In this document: positions 41,136-50,046 of the stretch, piece by piece
Layout: each line of letters opens with the position of its first letter
Numbering within the stretch: the first letter of the stretch is position 1
Assembly (NCBI RefSeq): GCF_902498195.1
Contig: NZ_CABVIY010000004.1
Span: forward strand, 620,001 to 684,000
DNA length: 64,000 nt
Origin: Pseudomonas fluorescens
GTDB lineage: Bacteria; Pseudomonadota; Gammaproteobacteria; Pseudomonadales; Pseudomonadaceae
Direction of reading: 5' to 3'
Notes under the pieces: generated by a model
Databases searched by the model: none
Told to the model about the DNA's origin: nothing
What the model saw: the letters and a program-made list of their open reading frames with translations, nothing else
Translations under genes and position numbers: made by a program

Positions 41136-42434
41136 TCAACGATTGACCGAGGCGGCGGGGATGCGCAGCACCAATGTGGCACCGGCCAGCAGGACGCCGG
41201 TGATCAGGTACATGCCGATGGCGCTGGAGCCGGTCTGGGTGGTGACCCAGCCGATCAGATAGGGCGAGCAGAAGCCGGCGAGGTTGGCGAAGCTGTTGAC
41301 CGCCGCGATGCCGGCGGCGGCGGACACGCCACCGAGCAGCGTGGTGGGCAGCATCCAGAACATCGACGTCGCGGACAGGATTCCTGAAGCGGCCAGGCAC
41401 AGACTGAGAATCGAGAGCAGGACATTGCCTCCCATCAGCGCCGCCAGGCTCAAGCCGATAGCACCGGCGATCATCGGTACGATGAGATGCCAGCGGCGTT
41501 CGCGATGTTTGTCGCCGCTGCGTCCGGCATACAGCATGGCCACAATCGCGCAGAGGTAGGGCAGGCTGGTCAGGAAGCCAATGTGCAGCGGATCGGAAAC
41601 CCCGGCGTTGCGCACCAGGGTCGGCAGCCAGAACGTAATAGCGTACTGGCCCATGACCACGCAGAAGTAGATGCCGGCCAGCAACCACAGGCGACGGTCG
41701 CGGATGAACTCACCCACCGAGGCATGGGTGACTTTCTGCTGGTCGTCCTCGGCCAGTTCGCGGCTGATCAGGGCTTTCTCGTCATCATCCAGCCAACTGG
41801 CCTGATGCACGCCGTCCTTGAGGTAGCTCAATACCAACAGGCCGATCAGTACGGTCGGCACGGCTTCCAGGACAAACATCCACTGCCAGCCCGCCCAGCC
41901 ATGCATCCCGGCAAAATGGTTCATGATCCAGCCGGAGAGCGGGCCACCGACCATTCCGGACAGCGGAATGGCGATAAACCACAGCACGGTCATGCGTGCA
42001 CGCCGGTAGGACGGAAACCAATAGGTCAGATACAGCAACAGGCCCGGTGCCAGGCCCGCCTCGGCGATACCCAGCAGAAAGCGCAGCGCATAGAACTGCC
42101 AGGCGGTTTCGACGAAGGCGAACAGGGCGGAGACGATGCCCCAGGTGATCATGATGCGGGCGATCCAGACGCGGGCGCCGACCTTGTGCAGGATGATGTT
42201 GCTGGGCACCTCACAGAGGAAGTAACCGATGAAGAACATGCCGGCGCCCAGTCCGTAGACAGTTTCGCTGAGGGCCAGGTCGTTCATCATTTGCAGCTTG
42301 GCAAAGCCGACGTTGACCCGGTCCAGATAGGCGCACAGGTAGCACAGCATCAGGAACGGCATCAGGCGCCATGCGGTCTTGCGATAGGCGTTGGAGCGCA
42401 CGGTCGAAACCGCTTCGAGCGACAGGGTAGTCAT
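41136..42434 (-). CDS. MFS transporter, ACS family, of the split-transketolase operon
   Basis: 432 aa with 12 helices. The signature CAYLDRVNVGFAKLQMMNDL is of the ACS type, with FLLGIAEAGLAPGLLLYLTY in TM4/5. Probably imports a sugar acid or polyol fed into the SDR/transketolase route. Start taken at the MTTLSLEAV ATG; the ribosome site is weak. It sits 97 bp after the SDR gene and 17 bp before the transketolase gene. Confidence 0.9.
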   Translation of the reverse strand: MTTLSLEAVSTVRSNAYRKTAWRLMPFLMLCYLCAYLDRVNVGFAKLQMMNDLALSETVYGLGAGMFFIGYFLCEVPSNIILHKVGARVWIARIMITWGIVSALFAFVETAWQFYALRFLLGIAEAGLAPGLLLYLTYWFPSYRRARMTVLWFIAIPLSGMVGGPLSGWIMNHFAGMHGWAGWQWMFVLEAVPTVLIGLLVLSYLKDGVHQASWLDDDEKALISRELAEDDQQKVTHASVGEFIRDRRLWLLAGIYFCVVMGQYAITFWLPTLVRNAGVSDPLHIGFLTSLPYLCAIVAMLYAGRSGDKHRERRWHLIVPMIAGAIGLSLAALMGGNVLLSILSLCLAASGILSATSMFWMLPTTLLGGVSAAAGIAAVNSFANLAGFCSPYLIGWVTTQTGSSAIGMYLITGVLLAGATLVLRIPAASVNR

Positions 42435-42531
42435 GATGGTCTGATCTCTTGTTTTTATTGACCGCCAGCCTCGTGGGCCGGCTGCGTCGTCGATCCAGAA
42501 CCGCACGGGCCGCGAGGCCCGCCAGGTGTCA

Positions 42532-43281
42532 TCAGTGAATCAGCATGCCGCCGTTCACATCCAGAGTAATGCCAGTCAGGTAAGAGGATAGGTCGCTGGC
42601 CAGGAACAACGCCGCGTTGGCCACGTCCTGCGCCTCGCCCAGTCGACCGAGGGGAATGCCATCGATGATCGCGTGGCGGCGTTCGTCCTGCATCAGGCCG
42701 CCGGTGATATCGGTATGGATCAAACCGGGGGCGATGGAGTTCACGCGCACCTTGTCCGGTCCCAGTTCCCGGGCCATGGCCTTGGCCAGCCCCAGCACAC
42801 CGGCCTTGGCCGCGCTGTAGTGCGGGCCGCCGAAAATGCCGCCACCGCGTTGGGCGGAAACCGATGACATGCACACGATGCTGCCGGATGACTGCTGACG
42901 CATGGCCGGGATCACCGCCTGGGACATCAGCAAGGTGCCGCGCAGGCTGACGTCCAGCACCTTGTCGTAATCCGAGGGGCGGATGTCCAGGGTCTTGAGA
43001 GGTTGGGTGATACCGGCGTTGTTGACGAGGATGTCGATACGACCGAAATGCTCGATGATGGTTGCGACGGCCTGCTGGACTTGCGATTCATCGGCGACGT
43101 TGGCCGCCAGACCCAGATGGCCTTCGCCCAGGGTTGCCGCGGCATCGCGGGCGGCGGATTCATCCAGGTCGAGAATCACCACACGGGCGCCGTGCTGCGC
43201 GAAAGTGGTCGCTGTGGCGCGGCCAATGCCACGTGCGGAAGCTGCACCGGTGATGATCGCGACTTTGCCTTGAAGAAGCAT
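42532..43281 (-). CDS. Classical short-chain dehydrogenase/reductase
   Basis: 249 aa, FabG-like fold. The cofactor motif is ITGAASARGIG, two residues longer between TG and GIG than the usual TGxxxGIG. NNAG is at 87-90, and the catalytic residues are S140/S142 (MSSVS), Y155 and K159 (HYSAAKAG). Asp after strand 2 (VVILDLD) favours NAD+. Likely oxidises a polyol or sugar acid to a ketose that the split transketolase can use. First gene of the operon; divergent from a LysR with 200 bp between. Confidence 0.92.
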   Translation of the reverse strand: MLLQGKVAIITGAASARGIGRATATTFAQHGARVVILDLDESAARDAAATLGEGHLGLAANVADESQVQQAVATIIEHFGRIDILVNNAGITQPLKTLDIRPSDYDKVLDVSLRGTLLMSQAVIPAMRQQSSGSIVCMSSVSAQRGGGIFGGPHYSAAKAGVLGLAKAMARELGPDKVRVNSIAPGLIHTDITGGLMQDERRHAIIDGIPLGRLGEAQDVANAALFLASDLSSYLTGITLDVNGGMLIH

Positions 43282-43385
43282 GGAGGAGTACCTCTGACAT
43301 TGTTTTTATGGGTTCGACTCCAATCGAATCGATGACTCAGCTTGTTCCCCACGATGACCCTGAGCAATAACGTGAACGTCACTGG

Positions 43386-43406
43386 GTGCTGAAAAAAATT
43401 CAGCAC
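43386..43406. promoter_or_regulatory. Perfect inverted repeat GTGCTGAA-A5-TTCAGCAC, candidate LysR operator
   Basis: 8-bp perfect arms around five adenines, midway between the divergent SDR and LysR genes. It contains a T-N(odd)-A palindrome and would suit an LTTR; it could also fold as RNA, but no T-run follows. Confidence 0.5.
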
Positions 43407-43481
43407 TCGTCAGCTGCGCATTCCGATGCTTGAATAGTGAAACCCCCGGTTTGTTTAACTTGCAGCAGAATAACAATCATC

Positions 43482-44396
43482 ATGCGCTCATCCGACGATG
43501 CACCTGCAACGCTGCCGCCGCTGAAAGCCATTCAGGCCTTCGAACAGACCGCCCGCTTCGGCAACGTCGCGCGCGCCGCCGAATTGCTCGACCTGACCCC
43601 CTCGGCCGTCAGTCATCAACTGGCCAAACTGGAGGCAATGATCGGGCGGCAATTGTTTTTCCGGACCGCCCGGGGCGTGACCCTGACCCCGGTCGGCGAG
43701 CAATACCTCACGGAAGTCTCCGGCCTCCTGCACAGCCTCGCCGTGGCCACCGAACGCGCCACCAGCGACGTCAGCCTCGATTGCCTGCGCCTGCACTCAT
43801 CGCCCAGCTTTGGCCTGCTGTGGCTGATGCCGCGCCTGGAGCAGTTTCGCCAAAGCCACCCGGACATCCAGCTCAACCTCTCGTGCTCTTATGAGTCGCT
43901 GCATTTCAGTCGTGACAAGATCGATGTCGACATCCGCCATGGCATGCCCAACTGGCCGAGCTACGAAGTGCGCACGATTGGAAATGAACGGATTGCGGTG
44001 ATGGCTTCGCCGAAGCTGCTGGAAAAACACCCGATCCGCAGCGCCGCGGATTTGCTCGACAGCCAACTGATCCTGTCGGAGGCGACGCTGATCAAGTGGC
44101 CGCAGTTGTTTGCCCAACATGGCGTGTCACGTCCAGAGAAACCCTACACCCTCAGCTTCGATCGCTCCTACATGACGCTGGAGGCCGCCAGCCACGGGCT
44201 GGGTTTTGCCCTTGAAAGCACCTTGCTGGCCCGGGACTATCTCGCCCGCGGTGCGCTGGTCGAAGTCGCGCCGGCATTGAGCGCGCCGATCACCGCCCAC
44301 CACCTGGTGTTTCCTCGCGCCCATTCGAACTTTCCCCGGGTAAGGCGTTTTCTCGAATGGATGCAGAAGGAACTGGGGCACGATTTCAGTTACTGA
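43482..44396 (+). CDS. LysR-family regulator (GcvA-like branch)
   Basis: 304 aa. The opening PPLKAIQAFEQTARFGNVAR and HTH LDLTPSAVSHQLAKLEAMIG are typical of the GcvA/AmpR branch. The effector region includes VDIRHGMPNWPSYEVRTIGN. The start at 43482 is favoured by alignment to relatives beginning just before PPLKA, although the ribosome site is weak; a GTG 45 bp upstream is the alternative. Divergent from the SDR-MFS-transketolase operon, which it probably controls. Confidence 0.9.
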   Translation: MRSSDDAPATLPPLKAIQAFEQTARFGNVARAAELLDLTPSAVSHQLAKLEAMIGRQLFFRTARGVTLTPVGEQYLTEVSGLLHSLAVATERATSDVSLDCLRLHSSPSFGLLWLMPRLEQFRQSHPDIQLNLSCSYESLHFSRDKIDVDIRHGMPNWPSYEVRTIGNERIAVMASPKLLEKHPIRSAADLLDSQLILSEATLIKWPQLFAQHGVSRPEKPYTLSFDRSYMTLEAASHGLGFALESTLLARDYLARGALVEVAPALSAPITAHHLVFPRAHSNFPRVRRFLEWMQKELGHDFSY

Positions 44397-44508
44397 GCCT
44401 TTGTGCCCAATGCTGCACGCTGTGCACTTATGAACTGCAAAAGCCCCGTCTGGCGCGCGTTTTCCAGCGCATTACACTCTTCATCCAGACCAATGCGAGC
44501 AGTGCGAG

Positions 44509-44994
44509 ATGATCAACAGCGTCAGGATTCATGAGTTCGGCGGGCCTCAAGTGCTGTCCCTGGAACAGATTGCTGTGCAATCGCCGGGCGCGGGGGAAGT
44601 CTGGCTGGATCAGGCGGCCATCGGGGTCAATCCGCTGGACCTCAGCCAGCGCAGCGGTGCGGTGCGCGTGGCCTTGCCGTCCGCGCTCGGTCTGGAAGGC
44701 GCCGGTCGCGTGTCGGCGATCGGCGCGGGTGTCACTGAAGTGGCGGTGAGCGACAGGGTCGCCTCTGCCACGGGACCCTTGGGTGCCTACGCCAGTGGTC
44801 GCCTGTATCCGGCGAACCGCCTGGTGCGGATTGCCGATGAGCTGGGCTTCGCCGAAGCGGCGGCGGTGATGTTCAAGGGCATCACGGCCCAGTACCTGCT
44901 CAAGACGACTTATCCGTTGAACCGTCAGCCCCGCGGGCCGGGGACCTGGGCGCTCAGAAACTCAAGGAAGCTTTTGCACACCGTCGACAGGTAG
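44509..44994 (+). pseudogene. Quinone oxidoreductase (zinc-type MDR family), 3'-truncated
   Basis: An intact N-terminal GroES-like domain is present: SVRIHEFGGPQVL, GVNPLDLSQRSGAVRVALPS, LGLEGAGRV and AAAVMFKGITAQYLLKTTYP. From about residue 138 (near 44923) the sequence stops resembling the family, and the frame runs into the reverse complement of the LysR gene end. Normal length is about 320-325 aa, so the NADPH-binding Rossmann domain is lost. A deletion that brought the downstream LysR next to it is the simplest cause. Confidence 0.8.
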
Positions 44995-45842
44995 GGCGCG
45001 GGTCTGGAGACGATGTGAAAACGCCTGGTCGCCCAACTGTCCGTCAGCGCGACAATGATCAGGTCGGGCCCTTCGGCATGGCTGATCGCTTGTCGAGGTA
45101 TGACGGCCATGCCCAGGCCGGCTTGCACCATCCGGCACACCGCATCGAAGCTTTTCACGTGGACTTCGTACTTGATGGTTTTTTTGGCGTGGCGCGCCGC
45201 CTGGTCAAGCATGCGGTACAGCGGACTGTCCTTGTGCAGCGCGATGTGGCTGAACGACAGGCTGTCGGAAAAGGCTGCCGCCGTTTTTCCGGCCAACGGA
45301 TGGCCCTGGGGTACGACCAGCACCAATTCATCCGAGTGGTAGTCGTGGACATCAAGTCCCCGTAGCGCCGCGCCGGACAGGTCAGTGCCGATGGCCAAAT
45401 CACTCTGATTGCCCAGCACCGATTCCACCGCTTCCTCGCTGGTCTGTTCCTGCAGCTCAATGGCAATGTCGGGGCGGGCATCGCGGAAGGCGCGCAGATC
45501 CCGGGGGAGAAACTGGATAATGCTCGAACGATTGGCGCCCACCCGGATATGGCCGCGTTGACCATCGGCGAACCCCGACATTTCGGCGCTCATCAGCAAC
45601 AGGTCATCGACGACACGCCTTGCATGCTCAAGCAGGCACTGGCCGGCCGGTGTCGCTTCGATGCCTTTTTTGTGGCGATAGAACAGCGGCGTACCGACGG
45701 CTTCCTCCAGTTCGGCGATGCGCTTGCTGACCGCCGACGGGACCATGTTTTCCCTTTCCGCCGCCCGCGCGATGCTGCCCTGTTCACAGGCGGCGATGAA
45801 GAGTTTCAGCGAGGTGGGATCGAATCGCCAGATGGATTGCAT
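44925..45842 (-). CDS. LysR-family regulator of the aconitase-like/RraA/MFS operon
   Basis: 305 aa. The HTH is IARAAERENMVPSAVSKRIA with LFYRHKKGIEATPAG; the effector domain has IRVGANRSSIIQFLPRDLRA. Divergent from the aconitase-type gene with 94 bp between starts. Its 3' end adjoins the truncated quinone oxidoreductase, so its last residues (SAQVPGPRG) may have been changed by the junction. Confidence 0.9.
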   Translation of the reverse strand: MQSIWRFDPTSLKLFIAACEQGSIARAAERENMVPSAVSKRIAELEEAVGTPLFYRHKKGIEATPAGQCLLEHARRVVDDLLLMSAEMSGFADGQRGHIRVGANRSSIIQFLPRDLRAFRDARPDIAIELQEQTSEEAVESVLGNQSDLAIGTDLSGAALRGLDVHDYHSDELVLVVPQGHPLAGKTAAAFSDSLSFSHIALHKDSPLYRMLDQAARHAKKTIKYEVHVKSFDAVCRMVQAGLGMAVIPRQAISHAEGPDLIIVALTDSWATRRFHIVSRPAPYLSTVCKSFLEFLSAQVPGPRG

Positions 45843-45862
45843 TGAGAACCGATATTTGGTGA

Positions 45863-45893
45863 TGGCGGTGCTGAAGAATCATCACTACCGCCA
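45863..45893. promoter_or_regulatory. Candidate LysR operator, TGGCGGT-N17-ACCGCCA
   Basis: Perfect 7-bp arms spanning 31 bp in the 94-bp divergent region between the LysR and aconitase-type genes. Confidence 0.45.
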
Positions 45894-45936
45894 GGAAATG
45901 TGAAGCTTAGTATCCCTCTCAAGAGAGGAGATACAA

Positions 45937-47898
45937 ATGACCAAAACAAAAATCCGCTTTGACGGACGCATCCTGTTCTTGTCCTGCAGCAGCGAAGCCG
46001 TCAGCGCTCAGTTGCAGGGGCGGGACCTGGCCGTGGCCGAAGCCTTGCCGCTTCGCGACAATATTTCTACCGACGAAATCACTCCTGTGGTCATCATGAT
46101 GACCTACGACTCGCGGCTGGGAGAGTATCCCTATGTAGGCTTCAAGACCGAGGGTGTGTTGCCGATCGGCCCTTTCGCGGTCAGCAACGGTGGCTTCCAG
46201 GTCACGGTGGCGGGCAAGCGCTACGGCAAGGGCTCGTCTCGCGAGTCCAGCCCGCTGGCCGAAAAATCCGCCGGCATTCGCCTGATCATTGCCGAGAGCT
46301 TCGAGCGAATTTATCGGCAGAACTGCGACAACATCGGCATCTACACCTCGACGGATTTTGGCCTGATCGAGCGCATTCGCGCGGGCGAGTCCATCGATAT
46401 CGAGGAATTTCTCGCGGGGCGTGATGCCGTGACCCAGGCCGTGATCCGTGCAGGGGGGCTGTTGCCGTACAGCAAAGCCGAGCTGCCGCCTCGCGACGAC
46501 AAAGTGTTCAATACGATCACGCAGGATCGGCCGCTGACCCTGGTCGAAAAAATCATCTTGCGTCGACGCATCAATCCCGAACAGGCCGTGAGCAAGGGGG
46601 ATGGTGTGTTCATTTCTGCGGACTGGCGATTCAGTCATGACTACTTCACCGGCATGTGCGCGCATTTCATGCATGAAGCGTTTGGCGATCCAGTGAGTCT
46701 GGTCCGACCCCATGAAATCATCGCTTTCCAGGATCACCTGATTCTGGCCAGCCAGAGTTTCCCCCACGTTCGTGACAACCTGCTCGCCGCCGTGGGCGGG
46801 CTGGCCTCTGCCCATGATGAGTTTGTCCGTCGTTATCCGGTTGTCGAGCATGGCGCATTGAAAGGGCAGAGCGGATCGCAAGGCATCTGTCATGCGCTGA
46901 TGACCGAGCAGCATGCGCTCCCCGGCCAGGTGGTGGTGGGCACGGACTCGCATTCGCCCCACGCCGGCGCCCTGGGTTGCCTGGCCTTTGGCGCGGGGGC
47001 GACCGACATCGCCAATAGCTGGGTCACGGGCTACATCCGTTGCCGCATGCCCGAGATTATTCGGGTAGAACTCAGCGGTCGACTCACGCCGGGCGTCACC
47101 GCCAAGGATGTGGTGCTCGAGTTGCTGCGCAACGACTCCATACGCCAGGGCAATGCCATTGGCGCGGTGTTCGAGTACCGCGGCGAAGCCGTACAGGCCA
47201 TGTCGATCGATGAGCGTGCGACCCTGACCAACATGGTGGCCGAGCTCGGCGGATTTACCGGCATCGTGCAGCCTGACCAGAAAACCGTCGACTTCATTTA
47301 CCAGCGGCGAGGTGTCAGGATCGAGCTGGAGGACTGGCTGTTCAGCGATGAAGGTGCCGAGTACAAAGCGCAGTATTCGATAGACTGCTCGCGCCTGACA
47401 CCCTTGGTCGCGTCTCCGGGAGACCCCGGCAACGGGATGCCTTTGGCGGAGCTGGAGCAACCTGTCGCGGTGGATATCGCCTACGGCGGATCCTGCACGG
47501 CGGGCAAGCGCGAGGACTTTGACTACTACCACGAAGTCCTGGCATGGGGACTCGAGCACGGGCTGACGATCGCCGGGCACACCCGTCTGTACTTGCAATT
47601 CGGCACGGTGGCGGTTCGAGACTACTGCATCGAAAAGGGTTATCTGGAGACCTTCGAGCGCCTGGGCGTGGAGATGATCATGCCCGGCTGTGGTGCCTGC
47701 GCCAATTGCGGGCCTGGCTCATCGACCCGGGCCGATCAGGTGACCGTCAGTGCGATCAACCGCAATTTTCCCGGTCGATCCGGACCGGGCCAGGTATGGC
47801 TCGCCAGTCCCTACACCGTCGCCGCCAGTGCGCTGCTTGGACGACTCGCCAGCTTCGAGGAGTTGCGTGAGCGGGTGGGCGGAGGCGGTCTGAAATGA
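45937..47898 (+). CDS. Aconitase-superfamily dehydratase, swivel domain fused in front of the [4Fe-4S] catalytic domains
   Basis: 653 aa. Residues 1 to about 195 are a LeuD/aconitase swivel domain: LRDNISTDEITP (41-50) and YGKGSSRESSPLAE (96-109). Residues about 196-653 are the LeuC-type catalytic part: VVGTDSHSPHAGALG (333-347), cluster cysteines C520 (GGSCTAG) plus C585 and C588 (PGCGAC), and NRNFPGRSG (608-616). Aconitase and homoaconitase have the opposite order, so this is a permuted LeuD-LeuC fusion. It would isomerise or (de)hydrate a hydroxy-di/tricarboxylate. The stop overlaps the RraA-like gene by ATGA. Confidence 0.88.
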   Translation: MTKTKIRFDGRILFLSCSSEAVSAQLQGRDLAVAEALPLRDNISTDEITPVVIMMTYDSRLGEYPYVGFKTEGVLPIGPFAVSNGGFQVTVAGKRYGKGSSRESSPLAEKSAGIRLIIAESFERIYRQNCDNIGIYTSTDFGLIERIRAGESIDIEEFLAGRDAVTQAVIRAGGLLPYSKAELPPRDDKVFNTITQDRPLTLVEKIILRRRINPEQAVSKGDGVFISADWRFSHDYFTGMCAHFMHEAFGDPVSLVRPHEIIAFQDHLILASQSFPHVRDNLLAAVGGLASAHDEFVRRYPVVEHGALKGQSGSQGICHALMTEQHALPGQVVVGTDSHSPHAGALGCLAFGAGATDIANSWVTGYIRCRMPEIIRVELSGRLTPGVTAKDVVLELLRNDSIRQGNAIGAVFEYRGEAVQAMSIDERATLTNMVAELGGFTGIVQPDQKTVDFIYQRRGVRIELEDWLFSDEGAEYKAQYSIDCSRLTPLVASPGDPGNGMPLAELEQPVAVDIAYGGSCTAGKREDFDYYHEVLAWGLEHGLTIAGHTRLYLQFGTVAVRDYCIEKGYLETFERLGVEMIMPGCGACANCGPGSSTRADQVTVSAINRNFPGRSGPGQVWLASPYTVAASALLGRLASFEELRERVGGGGLK

Positions 47899-48419
47899 CG
47901 TTTTCCACGGCCGACCTCTGTGATCGACACGCCCCGATGCTCATCGCTGGCGACGTGCGGGTGCTGCCCGGCAAATGGGCATGGTTTGGTGCGGCGCGCC
48001 GTTGCCACGGTGAGGTCGTCACCCTCAGGGCCGAAGGTTGCAACGGTGAGATTCGGACCCTGCTGCGCGACGCGGGCCATGGCCGTGTGCTGGTGATCGA
48101 CGCAGGCCTCAACCCATTGGCGCTGCTGGGCGACAATCTGGCGGCGCTGGCCGGGCGGAACGGCTGGGCGGGTGTGGTGATCAATGGCAACTTGCGCGAC
48201 ACCCAGGCACTGGCCCGAATCCGGCTCGGGATCCTCGCAACGGGGTGTTGGCCGGTTCGTTCGAACAACGAGAACGGCGGCATTCTCCAGGAAACGCTCA
48301 ACATTCGCGGCATCGAGGTATCGCCTGGCGACTGGCTGTATGCCGATGAGGACGGCGTGCTGCTCAGTCGCACGGCGCTGGTGCCTGCCACCGAGGATGG
48401 GAGGCGATCCGCACCCTGA
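47895..48419 (+). CDS. RraA-like aldolase/decarboxylase (HMG aldolase family)
   Basis: 174 aa, shorter than RraA/HMG aldolases (about 160-230) but with the core motifs: ALLGDNLAALA, GVVINGNLRDT (usual form G-x-x-x-x-G-x-x-R-D) and the C-terminal metal site YADEDGVLLS. Members cleave 4-hydroxy-4-methyl-2-oxoglutarate or decarboxylate oxaloacetate. Coupled to the dehydratase by a 4-bp overlap, it probably splits the hydroxy-oxo-acid that the dehydratase forms. A true RNase E inhibitor role is unlikely here. Confidence 0.85.
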   Translation: MTFSTADLCDRHAPMLIAGDVRVLPGKWAWFGAARRCHGEVVTLRAEGCNGEIRTLLRDAGHGRVLVIDAGLNPLALLGDNLAALAGRNGWAGVVINGNLRDTQALARIRLGILATGCWPVRSNNENGGILQETLNIRGIEVSPGDWLYADEDGVLLSRTALVPATEDGRRSAP

Positions 48420-48498
48420 AGATGTCCTGATGCTATAACCGGCTTGCGTTGGCGCCGGAACCAATGATCTCCAACAAATACAATTACGGAGAAATGAG

Positions 48499-49830
48499 AT
48501 GGCTACTGCAATTCATAGCGTTGCGGCTGATCCTGCCGGCATTGACGAACTCCTGCTTTATCGTCGAATCGCCTGGCGCATCCTTCCGCTGACCATTGTG
48601 TGTTTCCTGTTTTCCTACTTCGACCGGATCAACATCAGTTTTGCCAAGACCCAGATGCAGGCCGAACTGGGACTGTCCGATGCCGCCTATGGTTTTGCGG
48701 CCAGCATTTTCTTCTTTGGCTACGTGCTGTTCGAAGTGCCCAGCAGTTATGGCTTGAAGCGCTACGGAGCGCCCAGCTGGATTTGCCGGATCATGGTGTC
48801 CTGGGGATTGGCCACCGCAGCCCTGGTCTTCGCCTACAACGAATACACCCTGTACTTCCTGCGTTTCCTGATCGGTGTGATGGAAGCCGGCTTCGGGCCC
48901 GCGCTCTTGTTCTACCTTGCCTGCTGGTTTCCGAAAAAGAACCTGGCGAGCATGAACGGCATCTGGTTCCTTTCGATCCCGCTGGCCGGCGTCCTCGGCG
49001 CGCCGGTGTCGGGGATGATCCTCGAATACATGAACGGCTTCCTCGGTCTTGCCGGCTGGCACTGGCTGTTCGTCTTGTCCGGACTGCCTTGCAGCCTCCT
49101 GGGCATTATCGTGTTGTACAAACTTGATCGTGATATCCAGTCCGCCAAGTGGCTCACCCAGGATGAAAAGGAGGTGCTCCAGCGCAACCTGGATAACGAC
49201 AGGAAAGCGTCCAACCCGATTCACGCCTCGCTGTTCAAGGTTATTTTCACGCGGCAGGTGGCGGTGCTGTCGGTGATCTATTTCATGATCAAGCTGACGG
49301 GGTATGGCCTCAACTTCTGGATGCCCCACCTGATCAGTGCGTCGGGGATCAAAAGTGAGTTGACGGTGGGCTTCCTGACTGCGCTGCCGTACCTGGTGGC
49401 GGCCATCGGCATGATTATCGTCACTCGGCGTTCGGACGCGACCGGCGAACGCCGCAAGTATCTGTGGATGTGCATGATGGTGGGCGGGGCAGGGTACTTT
49501 GCCGCGTGCTACTTCAACGATCACTACATCCTGCTGACGTCATTCCTGGTGCTGGCCACTGCCGGCGTCTTCATTGCCATTCCGATTTTCTGGACGATAC
49601 CTCAGCAAGCCTTCACCGGCCTTGCCATCGCGGGCGGGATCGCGGCGGTGAACACGGTGGGACAGCTGAGCGGCATGGTCGCGCCCCTGCTGGTCGGTTA
49701 TATCAACGACGTGAGCGGTAACACCTACATGGGAATGCTGGCGCTGGCGCCGTTCTGTCTCTTGTGCGCCGGTTTGATCTACTGGGGCCTGCCGGATGAT
49801 CGAGCCGCGGCGAAGCGTGTCGCGGCCTAG
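48499..49830 (+). CDS. MFS transporter, ACS family, of the aconitase-like operon
   Basis: 443 aa, 12 helices. TM1 has FSYFDRINISFAKTQMQAEL and TM4/5 FLIGVMEAGFGPALLFYLAC. It lies 79 bp after the RraA-like gene on the same strand. As ACS carriers take up carboxylates, it probably imports the hydroxy-acid that the dehydratase and aldolase degrade. The region 49831-50046 after it shows no gene. Confidence 0.92.
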   Translation: MATAIHSVAADPAGIDELLLYRRIAWRILPLTIVCFLFSYFDRINISFAKTQMQAELGLSDAAYGFAASIFFFGYVLFEVPSSYGLKRYGAPSWICRIMVSWGLATAALVFAYNEYTLYFLRFLIGVMEAGFGPALLFYLACWFPKKNLASMNGIWFLSIPLAGVLGAPVSGMILEYMNGFLGLAGWHWLFVLSGLPCSLLGIIVLYKLDRDIQSAKWLTQDEKEVLQRNLDNDRKASNPIHASLFKVIFTRQVAVLSVIYFMIKLTGYGLNFWMPHLISASGIKSELTVGFLTALPYLVAAIGMIIVTRRSDATGERRKYLWMCMMVGGAGYFAACYFNDHYILLTSFLVLATAGVFIAIPIFWTIPQQAFTGLAIAGGIAAVNTVGQLSGMVAPLLVGYINDVSGNTYMGMLALAPFCLLCAGLIYWGLPDDRAAAKRVAA

Positions 49831-50046
49831 GACAACGACTCGACAGGCATCAGGCGCCCTCACAACATCGAATAATTTCCTTTGTGATCAACCTTGTATG
49901 CCAGATTGCACAGTCCGCGAAGATGCCACCCGCACAATTGATCGCCGAACTGCTGAAAGAGCGGCAATAACCCGGTCGCATGGCTGGCTGACGCTGGCGG
50001 TACCTCACTGCGGTACCGCCATCGGGGCGAAGCGAATGTCGCTGTA

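Noticed and set aside
45919..47598. A 559-codon minus-strand frame
   Set aside because: Antisense shadow of the aconitase-type fusion gene; no protein family recognised.
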